From NCBI GenBank assembly GCA_016871335.1, contig VFZF01000001.1, positions 210,272 to 274,271 on the forward strand: a DNA stretch of 64,000 nucleotides, written 5' to 3'. Shown here one piece after another: positions 45,929 to 55,521 of the stretch. Both the position numbers and the translations under genes were made by a program. Numbering within the stretch: the stretch's first letter is position 1; every line of letters starts with the position of its first letter. The notes beneath the pieces are model-generated. The model made no database searches, had not been told where the DNA came from, and saw only the letters and a list, made by a program, of their open reading frames with translations. Source of the DNA: Acidimicrobiia bacterium. GTDB lineage: Bacteria > Acidobacteriota > Vicinamibacteria > Vicinamibacterales > SCN-69-37.

Positions 45929-47674
45929 ATGGAAAAGCGCGTCTTTCTCGCTATCTTTCTGTCGTTCGGCATTCTGGTGCTCTATCAGACCTATGTGGTG
46001 CCTCCGCCTCCGCCCCCAACAGCGTCTGTGCCCGTCATGGGAGCGGAAGGCGCCTCGGACCCGTCAACCACGCCGTCATCAGCGACGCCAGGTCCTGCGG
46101 CGCTGAGCCAGCCGACCGCCGCAGCCGATGTGCCGGCGACACCGCAGGACACCACGCCCGCGCGTGAGATTGTGGTCGACACCGATCATGTGCGCGTGGT
46201 GTTCACCACGGAAGGCGCCGCAGTGACGAGCTGGCGCCTCAAGCGGTACTTCGATTCCCGCGGCGAGCCGCTGGAACTGGTTCCCGCGCAATTGCCCGTC
46301 GGCTCGGCTCGTCCGTTCACGCTGGCGACCGATCAGGACCCGCTGTCGGCGCGCCTCGCGTCGGTCAAGTTCAACTCCTCCACCGACGGCACGTTGTCGC
46401 TTGGCAACGCGCCCGGCACGCTCAGTTTCGAGTTTGCCGATCCTTCGACGGGACTGATTGCACGCAAGAGTTTCCACTTCCAGCCCGACGGCCTGCCCTA
46501 CAACGTGACGGTGGACGCGTCGGTTGACGTGCAGGGTGTTGCGCGGCCCGTGACACTGAAGATGGGGCCGTCGCTGGGCCTCGGTTTCGGAACCGGCAGC
46601 GCGATGATGCCCAGTTACCCACCCGCCGCAATCTACCATCGCGACAACAACGTGGAACGGCTGTCGCCTGATGACATCACGGCGCAACCCGCCCACGAGG
46701 GCGTGATGCGCTTTGTCGGCGTGGGCGACCACTACTTCCTGTCAGCCGCCCTGCCGGGCTCCCGCAGTGTGCGCGTGGAGTACCGGCCGCTCCTGCTGCC
46801 CGTTCCGGAACCTGACGCGACGGAAACAGGCGTGACCGAACGCACGTTCGTCGACTACAGCATCGTCACGTCCGGCGCCTTGTCGTTGCCGTTCTACGTG
46901 GGACCCAAGGACTTCGACATCCTGCGTGCTGTTGATGGACAACTTGTGCGCGCGATCGACTTCGGCATGTTGTCGTGGCTGGTTGTGCCGCTGCTGCAGG
47001 CGCTGAAGTGGATCAACGGCTATCTTGGCAACTTCGGCTGGTCGATCATCGCCCTCACGATTCTGCTCAACGTCATCATGTTCCCGCTCCGGCACAAGAG
47101 CATGGTCTCGATGAAGAAGATGCAGGAAGTGCAGCCCGAAGTGAAGGCCATCCAGGAGCGGTACAAGAAGTACAAGATGACCGACCCCGAGCGCCAGAAG
47201 ATGAATACGGAGATGATGGCGCTCTACAAACAGAAGGGCGTGAATCCGGCCAGCGGCTGTGTGCCGATGCTGCTCACGTTCCCCGTGCTGTTTGCGTTCT
47301 ACGCCATGTTGTCGGTCGCGATCGAGCTGCGCGGCGCGCCGTGGACGGGGTGGATCACCGACCTCTCGGTCATGGATCCGCTCTACATCACGCCGGTGCT
47401 CATGGGCGCGACGATGTTCTGGCAGCAGAAGCTGACGCCGTCGACGGCCGATCCCATCCAGCAGAAGATGTTCCTCTTCATGCCGCTGATCTTTTCGGTC
47501 ATGTTCCTCTGGGCGCCGTCGGGACTGGTGCTCTACTGGCTGACCAGCAACATCATGACCATCGGGCAGCAGTACCTGACCAACCATCTCATCGGCGCGC
47601 CACCCAAATCGACGGGTGGCACGAGTGCGGAGCGCCGCGCGAAGTCCGTGGGCAGCGCGTCCACCGTGAAGTAG
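45929..47674 (+). CDS. yidC: Membrane protein insertase YidC
   Basis: The 581-residue protein has an N-terminal membrane helix (VFLAIFLSFGILVLYQTYVV), a Pro/Ala/Thr-rich linker, a large periplasmic beta domain (about 80-340) and the conserved insertase core (LGNFGWSIIALTILLNVIMFPL, KKMQEVQPEVKAIQERYKK, GCVPMLLTFPVLFAFYAML). This is the long Gram-negative form. It inserts proteins such as ATP synthase subunits. ATG 45929 (MEKRVFL) is the family start. Confidence 0.97.
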   Translation: MEKRVFLAIFLSFGILVLYQTYVVPPPPPPTASVPVMGAEGASDPSTTPSSATPGPAALSQPTAAADVPATPQDTTPAREIVVDTDHVRVVFTTEGAAVTSWRLKRYFDSRGEPLELVPAQLPVGSARPFTLATDQDPLSARLASVKFNSSTDGTLSLGNAPGTLSFEFADPSTGLIARKSFHFQPDGLPYNVTVDASVDVQGVARPVTLKMGPSLGLGFGTGSAMMPSYPPAAIYHRDNNVERLSPDDITAQPAHEGVMRFVGVGDHYFLSAALPGSRSVRVEYRPLLLPVPEPDATETGVTERTFVDYSIVTSGALSLPFYVGPKDFDILRAVDGQLVRAIDFGMLSWLVVPLLQALKWINGYLGNFGWSIIALTILLNVIMFPLRHKSMVSMKKMQEVQPEVKAIQERYKKYKMTDPERQKMNTEMMALYKQKGVNPASGCVPMLLTFPVLFAFYAMLSVAIELRGAPWTGWITDLSVMDPLYITPVLMGATMFWQQKLTPSTADPIQQKMFLFMPLIFSVMFLWAPSGLVLYWLTSNIMTIGQQYLTNHLIGAPPKSTGGTSAERRAKSVGSASTVK

Positions 47675-47692
47675 AGACAGAGGATTTCACCC

Positions 47693-48148
47693 ATGACCCA
47701 GGCTCTTGACGCACGCGTTATCGACTTCATCACCGACGTTCTTGGGGCGATGGGCCTCACACTCGACGTGGCCCTCGAAGAGACGCCGGACGCCGTGCGC
47801 GTGAACATCACGGGCGAGGGCGCCGACGTGTTGTTGCGCCGACAGGGAGAAACCCTCGACGCCCTGCAGGTCATCGTCAACACCGCGATTCGGCGTGATG
47901 AACGCGGCGACCGCCACTACATCGTCGACGCGCTCGGCTTCCGGAAGGACAAGGACGAGGAGTTGCGCAAGGTGGCCCGCGGCCTGATGCAGATGGCAAA
48001 GGACTCCGGCGTACCGCAGGAGATGGGGCCGCTCAACCCGTATGCGCGCCGGCAGGTGCATCTGACCGTCGCAGAAGATCCGACGCTCGTGACAGAGAGC
48101 CTCGGGGATGACTTTCTCAAGATTGTGGTGATCTCCCGCAAGTCGTAA
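47693..48148 (+). CDS. RNA-binding protein Jag/KhpB (KH plus R3H)
   Basis: The 151-residue protein lacks the N-terminal Jag domain but has a KH-like domain (VNITGEGADVLLRRQGETLDALQ, about 40-62) and an R3H domain (RRQVHLTVAEDP, R-x3-H, about 121-132). Jag/KhpB proteins bind RNA and affect cell division and envelope synthesis. Its place after yidC is the standard one. Confidence 0.93.
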   Translation: MTQALDARVIDFITDVLGAMGLTLDVALEETPDAVRVNITGEGADVLLRRQGETLDALQVIVNTAIRRDERGDRHYIVDALGFRKDKDEELRKVARGLMQMAKDSGVPQEMGPLNPYARRQVHLTVAEDPTLVTESLGDDFLKIVVISRKS

Positions 48149-48164
48149 GGCCGCGGGCCGGGCC

Positions 48165-49520
48165 ATGGCCTTTTCCACTCTCGACACCATCGTTGCGATT
48201 GCCACTCCCCATGGTCGGGGTGGAATCGGCGTGGTGCGCGTGGCAGGGCCTGACGCGGTCTCCATCATTCTCGCCACGACAGGTCTGCACGCGCTGGAGC
48301 CTCGCCACGCGACATTTGCGCGCCTCGTGAGTCCCGACGATCTCGGGGTGGTCGATCAGGTGGTGGTGACCTGGTTCCAGGCCCCGCACTCGTACACAGG
48401 CGATGACGTGGTCGAAGTCAGCGGCCACGGCAGTCCCTGGGTGCTTCAACGCATCGTCGATCTCGCGTGCGGGCAGGGCGCGCGACTCGCAGAACCCGGC
48501 GAGTTCACATTCCGCGCGTATCTGAATGGCCGCATCGACCTGGTGCAGGCTGAGGCCGTGGCGGATCTGATTAATGCCGTCACACCGTTGCAGGCGCGTG
48601 TGGCGATGGACCAGCTCGAAGGCACACTCACCCGCCGCATTGCCGCAATCGACGCGGCCGTGTTTGACGTGGTGGCCAAACTCGAAGCATCGCTGGATTT
48701 TCCGGACGAGGGGTTTCACTTCATCTCGCGTGCAGAAGCGCGAGCCGGACTCGCCGCTGCGTGTGCCGACATCGGGCGCCTGATCGCCGATGGCCGTCGG
48801 GGCCGATTGGTGCGCGAAGGCCGACTCGTTGTCATCGCCGGTCGGCCCAACGTGGGGAAATCGAGCTTGTTTAATGCCCTGGTCGGGGCCGGCCGCGCCA
48901 TTGTGACGCCCCTCGCCGGCACCACCCGGGATGTGCTGACTGAAGTCGTCGACATCAACGGCGTGCCGATCACCCTTGTGGACACCGCGGGCGTTCGTGA
49001 AGCGCTGGACGAGATTGAGGCGGAAGGCGTGCGCCGCGCTCACGATGCCGTGCAGATCGCCGCGCTGACCCTTGTGGTTCTTGATGGCTCGACGCCGCTG
49101 ACGGAAGACGATGAGAAACTGCTGGCCGCGATCACGTCGCCGTCCATCCTTGTTGTCAATAAATCAGATCAGCCTCGCGTGTGGTCCAGAGTCCAGGGTC
49201 CAGGGTCCAGGGTTCTGGAGGTCTCCGCCAAGACTGGCGCAGGGCTCGAGCCGCTGCGCGAGGCGATTGTCCATTCACTTGCAGGCGTCGAAGAGTGGCG
49301 CGACACGCCGGCCGTGTCCAATCAACGCCACCTTCAATGTGCGGAGGTGGCGCACGCGGCGGTCGAGCGCGCCATGGCGGCTGCCGAAGCCGGGGCGACC
49401 GAAGAGATTGTGCTCGCGGAGTTGACGGACGCCCGTGAGGCCTTGGAAACACTCACCGGGCGTCGAACGCCAGACGATGTGCTGGCGCATATTTTCAGTC
49501 ACTTCTGCATCGGCAAATGA
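48165..49520 (+). CDS. mnmE: tRNA modification GTPase MnmE
   Basis: The 451-residue protein has the folate-binding N-terminal domain ([22 protein letters not shown]), helical domain, a G domain ([31 protein letters not shown]) and the C-terminal CIGK. With MnmG it makes the cmnm5U modification at wobble position 34. Between the G4 motif NKSD and the G5 motif VSAK lies a 7-nt tandem repeat encoding about 12 extra residues ([12 protein letters not shown]), a loop that tolerates insertion. It overlaps mnmG by ATGA. Confidence 0.97.
   Translation: MAFSTLDTIVAIATPHGRGGIGVVRVAGPDAVSIILATTGLHALEPRHATFARLVSPDDLGVVDQVVVTWFQAPHSYTGDDVVEVSGHGSPWVLQRIVDLACGQGARLAEPGEFTFRAYLNGRIDLVQAEAVADLINAVTPLQARVAMDQLEGTLTRRIAAIDAAVFDVVAKLEASLDFPDEGFHFISRAEARAGLAAACADIGRLIADGRRGRLVREGRLVVIAGRPNVGKSSLFNALVGAGRAIVTPLAGTTRDVLTEVVDINGVPITLVDTAGVREALDEIEAEGVRRAHDAVQIAALTLVVLDGSTPLTEDDEKLLAAITSPSILVVNKSDQPRVWSRVQGPGSRVLEVSAKTGAGLEPLREAIVHSLAGVEEWRDTPAVSNQRHLQCAEVAHAAVERAMAAAEAGATEEIVLAELTDAREALETLTGRRTPDDVLAHIFSHFCIGK
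49183..49217. repeat. Heptanucleotide repeat GGTCCAG inside mnmE
   Basis: Five units (GGTCCAG, AGTCCAG, GGTCCAG, GGTCCAG, GGTTCTG) keep the reading frame and encode a loop of the GTPase domain. Confidence 0.92.
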
Positions 49521-51364
49521 TGCGCACGGATTTTGACGTCATCGTGATTGGCGCCGGCCATGCCGGGTGTGAAGCGGCATGGGCGGCGGCACGCATGGGG
49601 TGCCGTGTCGGCGTGTGCACGTTGTCGCCGGACACGGTCGCGCTGATGCCGTGTAATCCCGCGATTGGCGGTACGGCGAAAGGACACCTCGTTCGCGAAA
49701 TTGATGCGATGGGGGGACTGATGGGCCTGGCGATCGACGCCACGGGCATTCAGTTCAAGTTGCTCAACCGCAGCCGCGGCCCGGCGGTGTGGTCGCCGAG
49801 GGCGCAGGCTGACAAACGCCGGTACGGCGCATGGGTGAAGGATGCGCTGTCGGCGGAGCCTGGCATTTCCTGGTTGTTTGAGCGCGCGGCTCGTGTGCTG
49901 GTTGAGCAGGGCCGCGTCGCAGGTCTCGAGTTCGAAAACGGCGATCGCGTTGGATGCCGGGCGCTGGTCGTCACCACGGGCACATTCCTGAACGGGCTTG
50001 TCCACATCGGCGATGTGCACCGTCCTGCCGGGCGCGCGGGGGAACCGCCCACTCATCAGTTGGCGGAATCGCTGCGCGGGTTCGGTTTTGAGATGGGCCG
50101 GCTGAAGACGGGGACACCGCCGAGACTGGATCGAAAGAGCATCGATTTCTCACGATTTACGGAAGACCTCGGTGACGATCCGGCAGTCCCGTTTTCGTTC
50201 GAGACCACCACGATTCCGTCAGCGCAGGTGGCGTGTCACATCCTGCATACAACACCTGCGGTGCACACACTCGTTCGTGATCACATCCACCAGTCCCCTC
50301 TCTACAACGGCCGGATCACCGGCGTTGGTCCTCGCTATTGCCCGTCGCTTGAGGACAAGATCATGCGGTTCCCGGACAAGGAGCGGCACCAGATCTTTCT
50401 GGAACCAGAAGGACTCGACGTGGATGAGATCTACGTCAACGGGTTGTCGATGAGTCTGCCGGCGGAGGTGCAGGACGCGGTCGTGCACACGTTGCCAGGC
50501 CTTGAAGATGCCGTGCTCCTGCGTCACGCCTACGCCGTGGAATATGACTTCATTCAGCCGACCGAGCTGACGCATGCGCTCGAAACGAAGCGCGTGCCGG
50601 GTCTGTTTCTCGCCGGACAGATCAACGGCACGTCCGGCTATGAAGAAGCCGCAGCGCAAGGCCTGGTTGCCGGCATCAATGCCGCGCGCCGCGTGCAGGG
50701 CAACGATTCGGTCGTCCTTGGCAGGGGCGAAGCGTACATTGGAATTCTTGTAGATGACCTAATATCACAAGGTTGCCTTGAGCCCTACCGGATGTTCACA
50801 TCCCGGGCTGAGCACCGGCTCGCCCTGCGCATCGACAACGCGGACCTCCGATTGACTCCGCTTGGACGCGCTGTTGGCCTGGTGCGTGATACGCGCTGGT
50901 CGCTGTATGAATCCAGGCTCGAACGGCTGGAGGCGAACCGGGTTTCGCTTGAGCGCACCCGAGTGCTCGTTGGCGGACTGCACTCATCGGCTGGTGAGGC
51001 GTTGGGCCGGCCGACGGTGACCGTGAACGACATCCTCGCCGCGGGATGTCCGCTCAATCTGGATGACACGCGGGAAATCGATCGCGGCACGTTGGAGGCC
51101 GAGTGCAAATACCGCGGGTACCTCGTGCGCCACGCCCAGCAGCGCGCCCGCGTTGAGGCGCAGAGTGATCGCGAAATTCCCTCTGACTTCGAGTATGAGG
51201 GGATACCCGGACTCTCCAGGGAAGTCGTCGAGCGTTTGACGGCCGTCAGACCTGTCACTCTCGGACAGGCCGGTCGGGTTCCTGGCGTCACGCCGGCTGC
51301 CGTCGCAGTTGTGGCTTCGCGGGTCGCCCGTTGGCGTCGGCCAGCGAATCGACCGACAATGTGA
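49517..51364 (+). CDS. mnmG: tRNA uridine-5-carboxymethylaminomethyl modification enzyme MnmG
   Basis: The 615-residue FAD protein starts [24 protein letters not shown] and has [35 protein letters not shown] and [20 protein letters not shown]. It works with MnmE on tRNA wobble uridines. A patch at about 50743-50780 uses rare AT-rich codons (GTA, CTA, ATA, TCA) within the conserved [13 protein letters not shown] segment. It is followed by rsmG after 3 nt. Confidence 0.97.
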   Translation: MMRTDFDVIVIGAGHAGCEAAWAAARMGCRVGVCTLSPDTVALMPCNPAIGGTAKGHLVREIDAMGGLMGLAIDATGIQFKLLNRSRGPAVWSPRAQADKRRYGAWVKDALSAEPGISWLFERAARVLVEQGRVAGLEFENGDRVGCRALVVTTGTFLNGLVHIGDVHRPAGRAGEPPTHQLAESLRGFGFEMGRLKTGTPPRLDRKSIDFSRFTEDLGDDPAVPFSFETTTIPSAQVACHILHTTPAVHTLVRDHIHQSPLYNGRITGVGPRYCPSLEDKIMRFPDKERHQIFLEPEGLDVDEIYVNGLSMSLPAEVQDAVVHTLPGLEDAVLLRHAYAVEYDFIQPTELTHALETKRVPGLFLAGQINGTSGYEEAAAQGLVAGINAARRVQGNDSVVLGRGEAYIGILVDDLISQGCLEPYRMFTSRAEHRLALRIDNADLRLTPLGRAVGLVRDTRWSLYESRLERLEANRVSLERTRVLVGGLHSSAGEALGRPTVTVNDILAAGCPLNLDDTREIDRGTLEAECKYRGYLVRHAQQRARVEAQSDREIPSDFEYEGIPGLSREVVERLTAVRPVTLGQAGRVPGVTPAAVAVVASRVARWRRPANRPTM

Positions 51365-51367
51365 AGC

Positions 51368-52024
51368 GTGGCCGAGCGCGAGACTCTCAACCGCCTCTCC
51401 CGTCGGCTCACCAAGGCAGGAGCGGATGTTCCGTCGGAGTTGTTGTCCGACCTGGCGGCCTACGTTGAGCTCCTGGCCAAGTGGAACAAGAAGATCAATC
51501 TCACTGCCCTCCCGGTGGCTCCCCTGTCTGACGATGCCGTGGATCGGCTGATTGTTGAGCCGGTCCTTGCCGCACGCCGGGTGCTGGGTGGGGATTCACT
51601 GGTTATTGACGTGGGCAGCGGGGGCGGCTCGCCGGCAATTCCGTTCATGCTCGCTGCACCGAACATCCGCCTGGTCATGGTGGAAGTGAAGGTGCGCAAG
51701 TGTGCCTTTCTCCGCGAGGCGCTCCGCCAGTTGGCGTTGGATCGTGGCTCCGTTGAAAACTGCCGGCTCGAGGAGCTTCTTGCCCGGCCAGAACTTCATG
51801 AATCCGCCGACATTGTGACCGTGCGCGCGGTCCGCCCTGACAAGAAGCTCTTCAACGCGATGCAGGCGTTCCTCAGGCCCGGTGGAAGGCTCTTCATGTT
51901 TGGCGCAGAATCCTCAGCCAAACCCGAGTTCTCCCCGCCCTTCACCTCCGGCCACATCGAAGTCCTGTTGCCCTCAATCGGCAGCCAGCTCGTCGTCCTC
52001 AACAAGAACAACAGACTTTTCTAG
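51368..52024 (+). CDS. rsmG: 16S rRNA (guanine-527-N7)-methyltransferase
   Basis: The 218-residue enzyme contains the RsmG features: WNKKINLTAL, RLIVEPVLAARRVL, and the SAM motif VIDVGSGGGSPAIPF, then EVKVRKCAFLREALRQL and TVRAVRPDKKL. It methylates G527 of 16S rRNA. GTG 51368 is the start, close behind mnmG. Its stop lies before the parS-containing spacer. Confidence 0.94.
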   Translation: MAERETLNRLSRRLTKAGADVPSELLSDLAAYVELLAKWNKKINLTALPVAPLSDDAVDRLIVEPVLAARRVLGGDSLVIDVGSGGGSPAIPFMLAAPNIRLVMVEVKVRKCAFLREALRQLALDRGSVENCRLEELLARPELHESADIVTVRAVRPDKKLFNAMQAFLRPGGRLFMFGAESSAKPEFSPPFTSGHIEVLLPSIGSQLVVLNKNNRLF

Positions 52025-52100
52025 TCCGCCGGTTTGTAGTCCGCAGTTCGCCCCATGTTCCACGTGGAACAACCCGGACCGCGGACCAGCGGACAGTACG
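52022..52100. repeat. Short 7-nt-type repeats (AGTCCGC) flanking parS
   Basis: Left of parS, TAGTCCGC occurs twice; right of it GCGGAC-type units (CGGACCG, CGGACCA, GCGGACA) occur in the opposite orientation. Related GCGGACT GCGGACG is found at 19389-19402 before the CNNM genes. Confidence 0.6.
52056..52071. promoter_or_regulatory. parS centromere site
   Basis: A perfect 16-bp palindrome TGTTCCACGTGGAACA, the classic ParB binding site, 76 nt before parA. No second copy was noticed in the window. ParB bound here nucleates the partition complex and may also control parA. Confidence 0.97.
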
Positions 52101-52147
52101 GTAGAATCCGGTGTTGCTGATTGAGTCGCTTTAAATTTTTATCTCAT

Positions 52148-52933
52148 ATGACCAAACAAACAAGAGTCATCGCGGTCTCAAACCAGAAGGGTGGCGTCGC
52201 AAAAACGACAACCACCATCAATCTGGCGGCCTCCCTGGCCCTCGCCGACCAGCGCGTGTTGGTCATTGATATGGACCCGCAGGCGAATCTGACCTCCGGC
52301 GTCGGACAAAAAGATCAGTCCACCGAGGCCGGCACAATCTACGACGCACTCACGTCCGACGGCATCGTCGCGCGCGACTTTGTCCTGCCCACGGCCATCG
52401 AGAACCTGTGCCTGGTGCCGGCTGACCGGCACCTCACCGGCGCCGAGATCGAACTGGTCTCGATGCCCGACCGCGATCAGCGCCTGCGGAAATTCGTCAA
52501 CGCGTTGCGCGGGGAATTTGACTTCATCTTCATCGACTCGCCGCCGTCGCTGGGGTTGCTGACGCTGAATGCACTCGTCGCCGCAGACAGCGTGCTGATT
52601 CCGCTCAACTGCGAATACTTCGCACTCGAAGGCATCGCCGACCTGATGTCCACACTCGATCGTGTGCGCGAATCGTTGAATCCGACCCTCAGCGTCGAAG
52701 GCGTGTTGCTCACGATGTATGACGACCGCACCAACCTCGGGCAGCAGGTCGGTGGCAATATTCGCGAGTACTTCGGAGACAAGGTCTTCACGACCGTGAT
52801 TCCACGCAACGTCCGTCTCGGAGAAGCGCCGAGTCATGGCGTGCCAGTCATCGTGTACGACGCCAGGTCGCGCGGCGCAGAAGCGTACGTCGCCCTGGCC
52901 CGCGAATTTCTGTCCCGCGAAAGGAGCGCCTAA
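52148..52933 (+). CDS. parA: Chromosome partitioning ATPase ParA (Soj)
   Basis: The 261-residue protein has the deviant Walker A KGGVAKTT (residues 14-21), DMDPQANLTSG, and FDFIFIDSPPSLGLLTLNAL. ATP-bound ParA dimers on the nucleoid pull ParB-parS complexes. ATG 52148 is chosen because the conserved sequence starts there. TAGAAT at 52102-52107 could be the -10 element. It precedes parB in an operon. Confidence 0.96.
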   Translation: MTKQTRVIAVSNQKGGVAKTTTTINLAASLALADQRVLVIDMDPQANLTSGVGQKDQSTEAGTIYDALTSDGIVARDFVLPTAIENLCLVPADRHLTGAEIELVSMPDRDQRLRKFVNALRGEFDFIFIDSPPSLGLLTLNALVAADSVLIPLNCEYFALEGIADLMSTLDRVRESLNPTLSVEGVLLTMYDDRTNLGQQVGGNIREYFGDKVFTTVIPRNVRLGEAPSHGVPVIVYDARSRGAEAYVALAREFLSRERSA

Positions 52934-53815
52934 ATGGCCACCAAACGCCCGGCTCTTGGACGCGGTCTCAGCGCGCTGATTCCCAACACCGCACCACCGC
53001 CACCCCGTGAGCCCGCGGCCGGCGATCGCCCGCGCGCACAGGAACTCGACATCGACCTGTTGGTGCCGAACCCGCGCCAGCCCCGGCTGCAGATCGATGA
53101 GGCGAAGCTCGAGGAGCTCGCGCAGTCCATTCGTGCCAACGGCGTGATCCAGCCCATCGTTGTCCGCAAGGCGGGTGACCAGTTCGAAATCGTCGCCGGT
53201 GAACGGCGGTGGCGCGCATCACAGCGCGCCGGTCTGCTGAAGGTGCCGATCGCCGTGCGCGACGTGCCCGACGACAAGCTGCTGGAAGTCGCCCTGATCG
53301 AGAACATCCAGCGCGAAAACCTCTCCCCCATCGAAGAAGCGCAGGCGTATCGCCGGCTGACAGACGAGCTTGCGATGTCGCAGGACGCGATCGCCGCACA
53401 GGTCGGCAAGGATCGCGCGACTGTCGCCAACTACATGCGCCTGCTGCGGCTCCCCGCCGAAGTGCGCACCGCCTTGAACGAGGGCGCGCTCTCGATGGGC
53501 CACGCGCGCGCGCTGCTCTCGCTGGCCGACGATGCCGCGCAGCGACGGGTGGGGCGGGATGTGATCGCTCGCGGGCTGTCCGTGCGCGACACTGAAGCGC
53601 TCGTGCGCCGAGAAGTCGACGCAAAACCAGATGCCACGTCGAAGCCGGAACCACCGCGGGTCGATCCCAACACGCGCGCGGCAGAAGACCAGTTGAAGCT
53701 CGCCCTCGGCACCCGCGCTCGCATCATCCGCAAGGGCAAAGGCGGCCGCATCGAAATCGACTTCACCAGCGAAGACGAACTCCAGCGCATCTTCGAACTG
53801 TTGACCGAAGAGTAG
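52934..53815 (+). CDS. parB: Chromosome partitioning protein ParB
   Basis: The 293-residue protein has an Arg/Pro-rich N-terminus with the ParA-stimulating RGLSALIP-like start (GRGLSALIPN), the CTPase/ParB-N domain (VPNPRQPRLQIDEAKLEELAQSI, VAGERRWRA, ALIENIQRENLSPIEEA), an HTH (MSQDAIAAQVGKDRATVANY) and a C-terminal dimer domain (KGGRIEIDFTSEDELQRI). It binds the parS site 0.9 kb upstream. It begins immediately after parA. Confidence 0.97.
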   Translation: MATKRPALGRGLSALIPNTAPPPPREPAAGDRPRAQELDIDLLVPNPRQPRLQIDEAKLEELAQSIRANGVIQPIVVRKAGDQFEIVAGERRWRASQRAGLLKVPIAVRDVPDDKLLEVALIENIQRENLSPIEEAQAYRRLTDELAMSQDAIAAQVGKDRATVANYMRLLRLPAEVRTALNEGALSMGHARALLSLADDAAQRRVGRDVIARGLSVRDTEALVRREVDAKPDATSKPEPPRVDPNTRAAEDQLKLALGTRARIIRKGKGGRIEIDFTSEDELQRIFELLTEE

Positions 53816-53817
53816 TC

Positions 53818-54867
53818 ATGGAAGCGAAGCGATTAACTGAGTACGCGGACTGCGCAGGTTGCGCCAGCAAGCTGGGCCCCGCCGAACTTGATGCCGTGAT
53901 GGCCGGCCTGCCCTTCGCGCATCACGACGATCGCGTGCTCGTCGACTTCCGGACGGCAGACGATGCCGGGGTGTACAGGTGGTCGGACGACTCCGCCCTC
54001 GTTCAGACTGTGGACTTCTTCACGCCGATGGTGGACGACCCCTGGGTCTTCGGCCAGGTCGCCGCCGCGAATGCCTTGAGTGATGTCTACGCCATGGGCG
54101 GCGTGCCCAGGACCGCGCTTGCCATCGCGGCGCTCCCCAAAGATGGTCCGGCCCCCGAGGTCGTTCGAGAGATCTTTCGAGGTGGCTCCGACAAACTGCG
54201 GGAAGCCGGCGTCGCCCTGCTCGGCGGCCATACGGTCACCGACCCGGAAGTGAAGTTCGGCTACTCGGTGACTGGCCACGTGCATCCCGATCGGGTCTGG
54301 AAAAACTCCGGTGCCAGGATTGGCGATGTGCTGGTCCTGACGAAGCCGCTCGGCACCGGGATTATTGTCAGAGCCACAAAATTTGGTCGTTCGACGGAGA
54401 GTCAGCTCTCTTCGGCGCTTGAGTCCATGCTTGGATTGAACTCGACGGCTGCTGAGGTTGCCAGGAACGCGGAACCAGGCCAGATTGGCGCATGCACAGA
54501 CGTGACCGGGTTTGGTTTGGCAGGTCATGCGACCGAAATTGCGCTCGCTAGTGGCCATACGCTCGAGTTCACGGTTGACGCCCTGCCGGTTCTACCCGGT
54601 GCGCTGGACCTCGCCATCCAGAACCTCCCGTGTGGAGGCAGGTCGAATCAGCGTCACTACGACCGGCTGAAGGTCGAACCAGGCGTCCGCCACGAGCTCT
54701 TCCTGTTGTGCTGCGATCCCCAGACCTCCGGCGGTCTGCTCTTTACGATTGCGCCGGAAGCCGTTGACGGGTTCATCGCCGCCCAGCGTGCGGCCGGCGT
54801 TCCCGCGACGCGCGTCGGCGAAGTGGTTCCCCGATCAGCTGACGGAGGCCTGGTCCGGCTTCGCTGA
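53818..54867 (+). CDS. selD: Selenide, water dikinase (selenophosphate synthetase)
   Basis: The 349-residue enzyme has the active-site Cys in AGCASKLGP (Cys, not selenocysteine, with Lys three residues on), RWSDDSALVQTVDFFTPMVDDP, ANALSDVYAMGG and CTDVTGFGLAGHATEIA. It makes selenophosphate from selenide and ATP, for selenocysteine or selenouridine. No selA, selB, selC or mnmH is in the window, so the user is unknown. It starts 2 nt after the parB stop, which suggests cotranscription with parAB. Confidence 0.96.
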   Translation: MEAKRLTEYADCAGCASKLGPAELDAVMAGLPFAHHDDRVLVDFRTADDAGVYRWSDDSALVQTVDFFTPMVDDPWVFGQVAAANALSDVYAMGGVPRTALAIAALPKDGPAPEVVREIFRGGSDKLREAGVALLGGHTVTDPEVKFGYSVTGHVHPDRVWKNSGARIGDVLVLTKPLGTGIIVRATKFGRSTESQLSSALESMLGLNSTAAEVARNAEPGQIGACTDVTGFGLAGHATEIALASGHTLEFTVDALPVLPGALDLAIQNLPCGGRSNQRHYDRLKVEPGVRHELFLLCCDPQTSGGLLFTIAPEAVDGFIAAQRAAGVPATRVGEVVPRSADGGLVRLR

Positions 54868-54895
54868 CCGTTTCGGCAATACCGAATGTACATGG

Positions 54896-54901
54896 TATAA
54901 A
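54896..54901 (+). promoter_or_regulatory. -10 element TATAAA before the atp genes
   Basis: TATAAA in the 83-nt selD-atpH spacer, with a weak TTCGGC about 20 nt upstream; the likely start of the atpHAGDC transcript. Confidence 0.4.
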
Positions 54902-54911
54902 TGTGTGTTTT

Positions 54912-54933
54912 GCCGGGGCCCAATCGCCCCGGC
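54912..54933 (+). promoter_or_regulatory. Leader hairpin before atpH
   Basis: Perfect 8-bp stem GCCGGGGC/GCCCCGGC with a CCAATC loop, right upstream of GGAGG (54934-54938) and ATG 54951. It could end selD transcripts or modulate atpH translation; no U-run follows. Confidence 0.45.
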
Positions 54934-54950
54934 GGAGGCCCCCAACGCTC

Positions 54951-55499
54951 ATGAGTGCACGTTCGGCCGCCCGGCGATACGCCGCGGTCCTTTTTGAAGT
55001 CGTCAACAAGACCGGCGATGTGTCGCGTGCCGAGCGCGATCTCAAGGCGTTTGTTGATCTGGTTGACGGCCACGCGCAGCTGCGCGGCGTCCTCGCCTCA
55101 CCCGCCGTGTCGGCCGCGCAGAAAAATGCCGTGCTGACGCAGGTGTTGGATGCCGCCGGTGATTTCAGCGTCGAAGTGCGTCGTCTTGTGTTGATGCTCG
55201 CCGATCGCAACCGGCTGGGCAGCCTCACTGATGTGGCGCAGGCGTTCACCGCGCGGGTCATGGAACATCAGAAGATCATGGACGCCCAGATCGTGACCGC
55301 GACGCCGCTGCCGGACGGCCAGCGCGCGGCGCTCGCGAAGGCGTTGAGCGCGGCATCGGACGCCGACGTCCGCATTCAGGAATCCGTCAATCCCGACATC
55401 GTTGGCGGCATCATCGCCCGTGTCGGCAGCGTCGTGTTCGACGCGAGCCTCACCCGGCAACTCGAGAAGATGCGCCAGCGCCTGCTGGCCCAGGCGTAA
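54951..55499 (+). CDS. atpH: ATP synthase F1 subunit delta
   Basis: The 182-residue protein matches subunit delta: AARRYAAVLFEVVNKTG at the N-terminal six-helix domain and the C-terminal VNPDIVGGIIARVGSVVFDASLTRQLEKMRQRL. It links F1 to the peripheral stalk. ATG 54951 has a GGAGG 12 nt upstream. It begins the F1-only operon; Fo genes a, b and c are not next to it. Confidence 0.95.
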   Translation: MSARSAARRYAAVLFEVVNKTGDVSRAERDLKAFVDLVDGHAQLRGVLASPAVSAAQKNAVLTQVLDAAGDFSVEVRRLVLMLADRNRLGSLTDVAQAFTARVMEHQKIMDAQIVTATPLPDGQRAALAKALSAASDADVRIQESVNPDIVGGIIARVGSVVFDASLTRQLEKMRQRLLAQA

Positions 55500-55521
55500 G
55501 AACAACTTCAGGAAACGTTAG

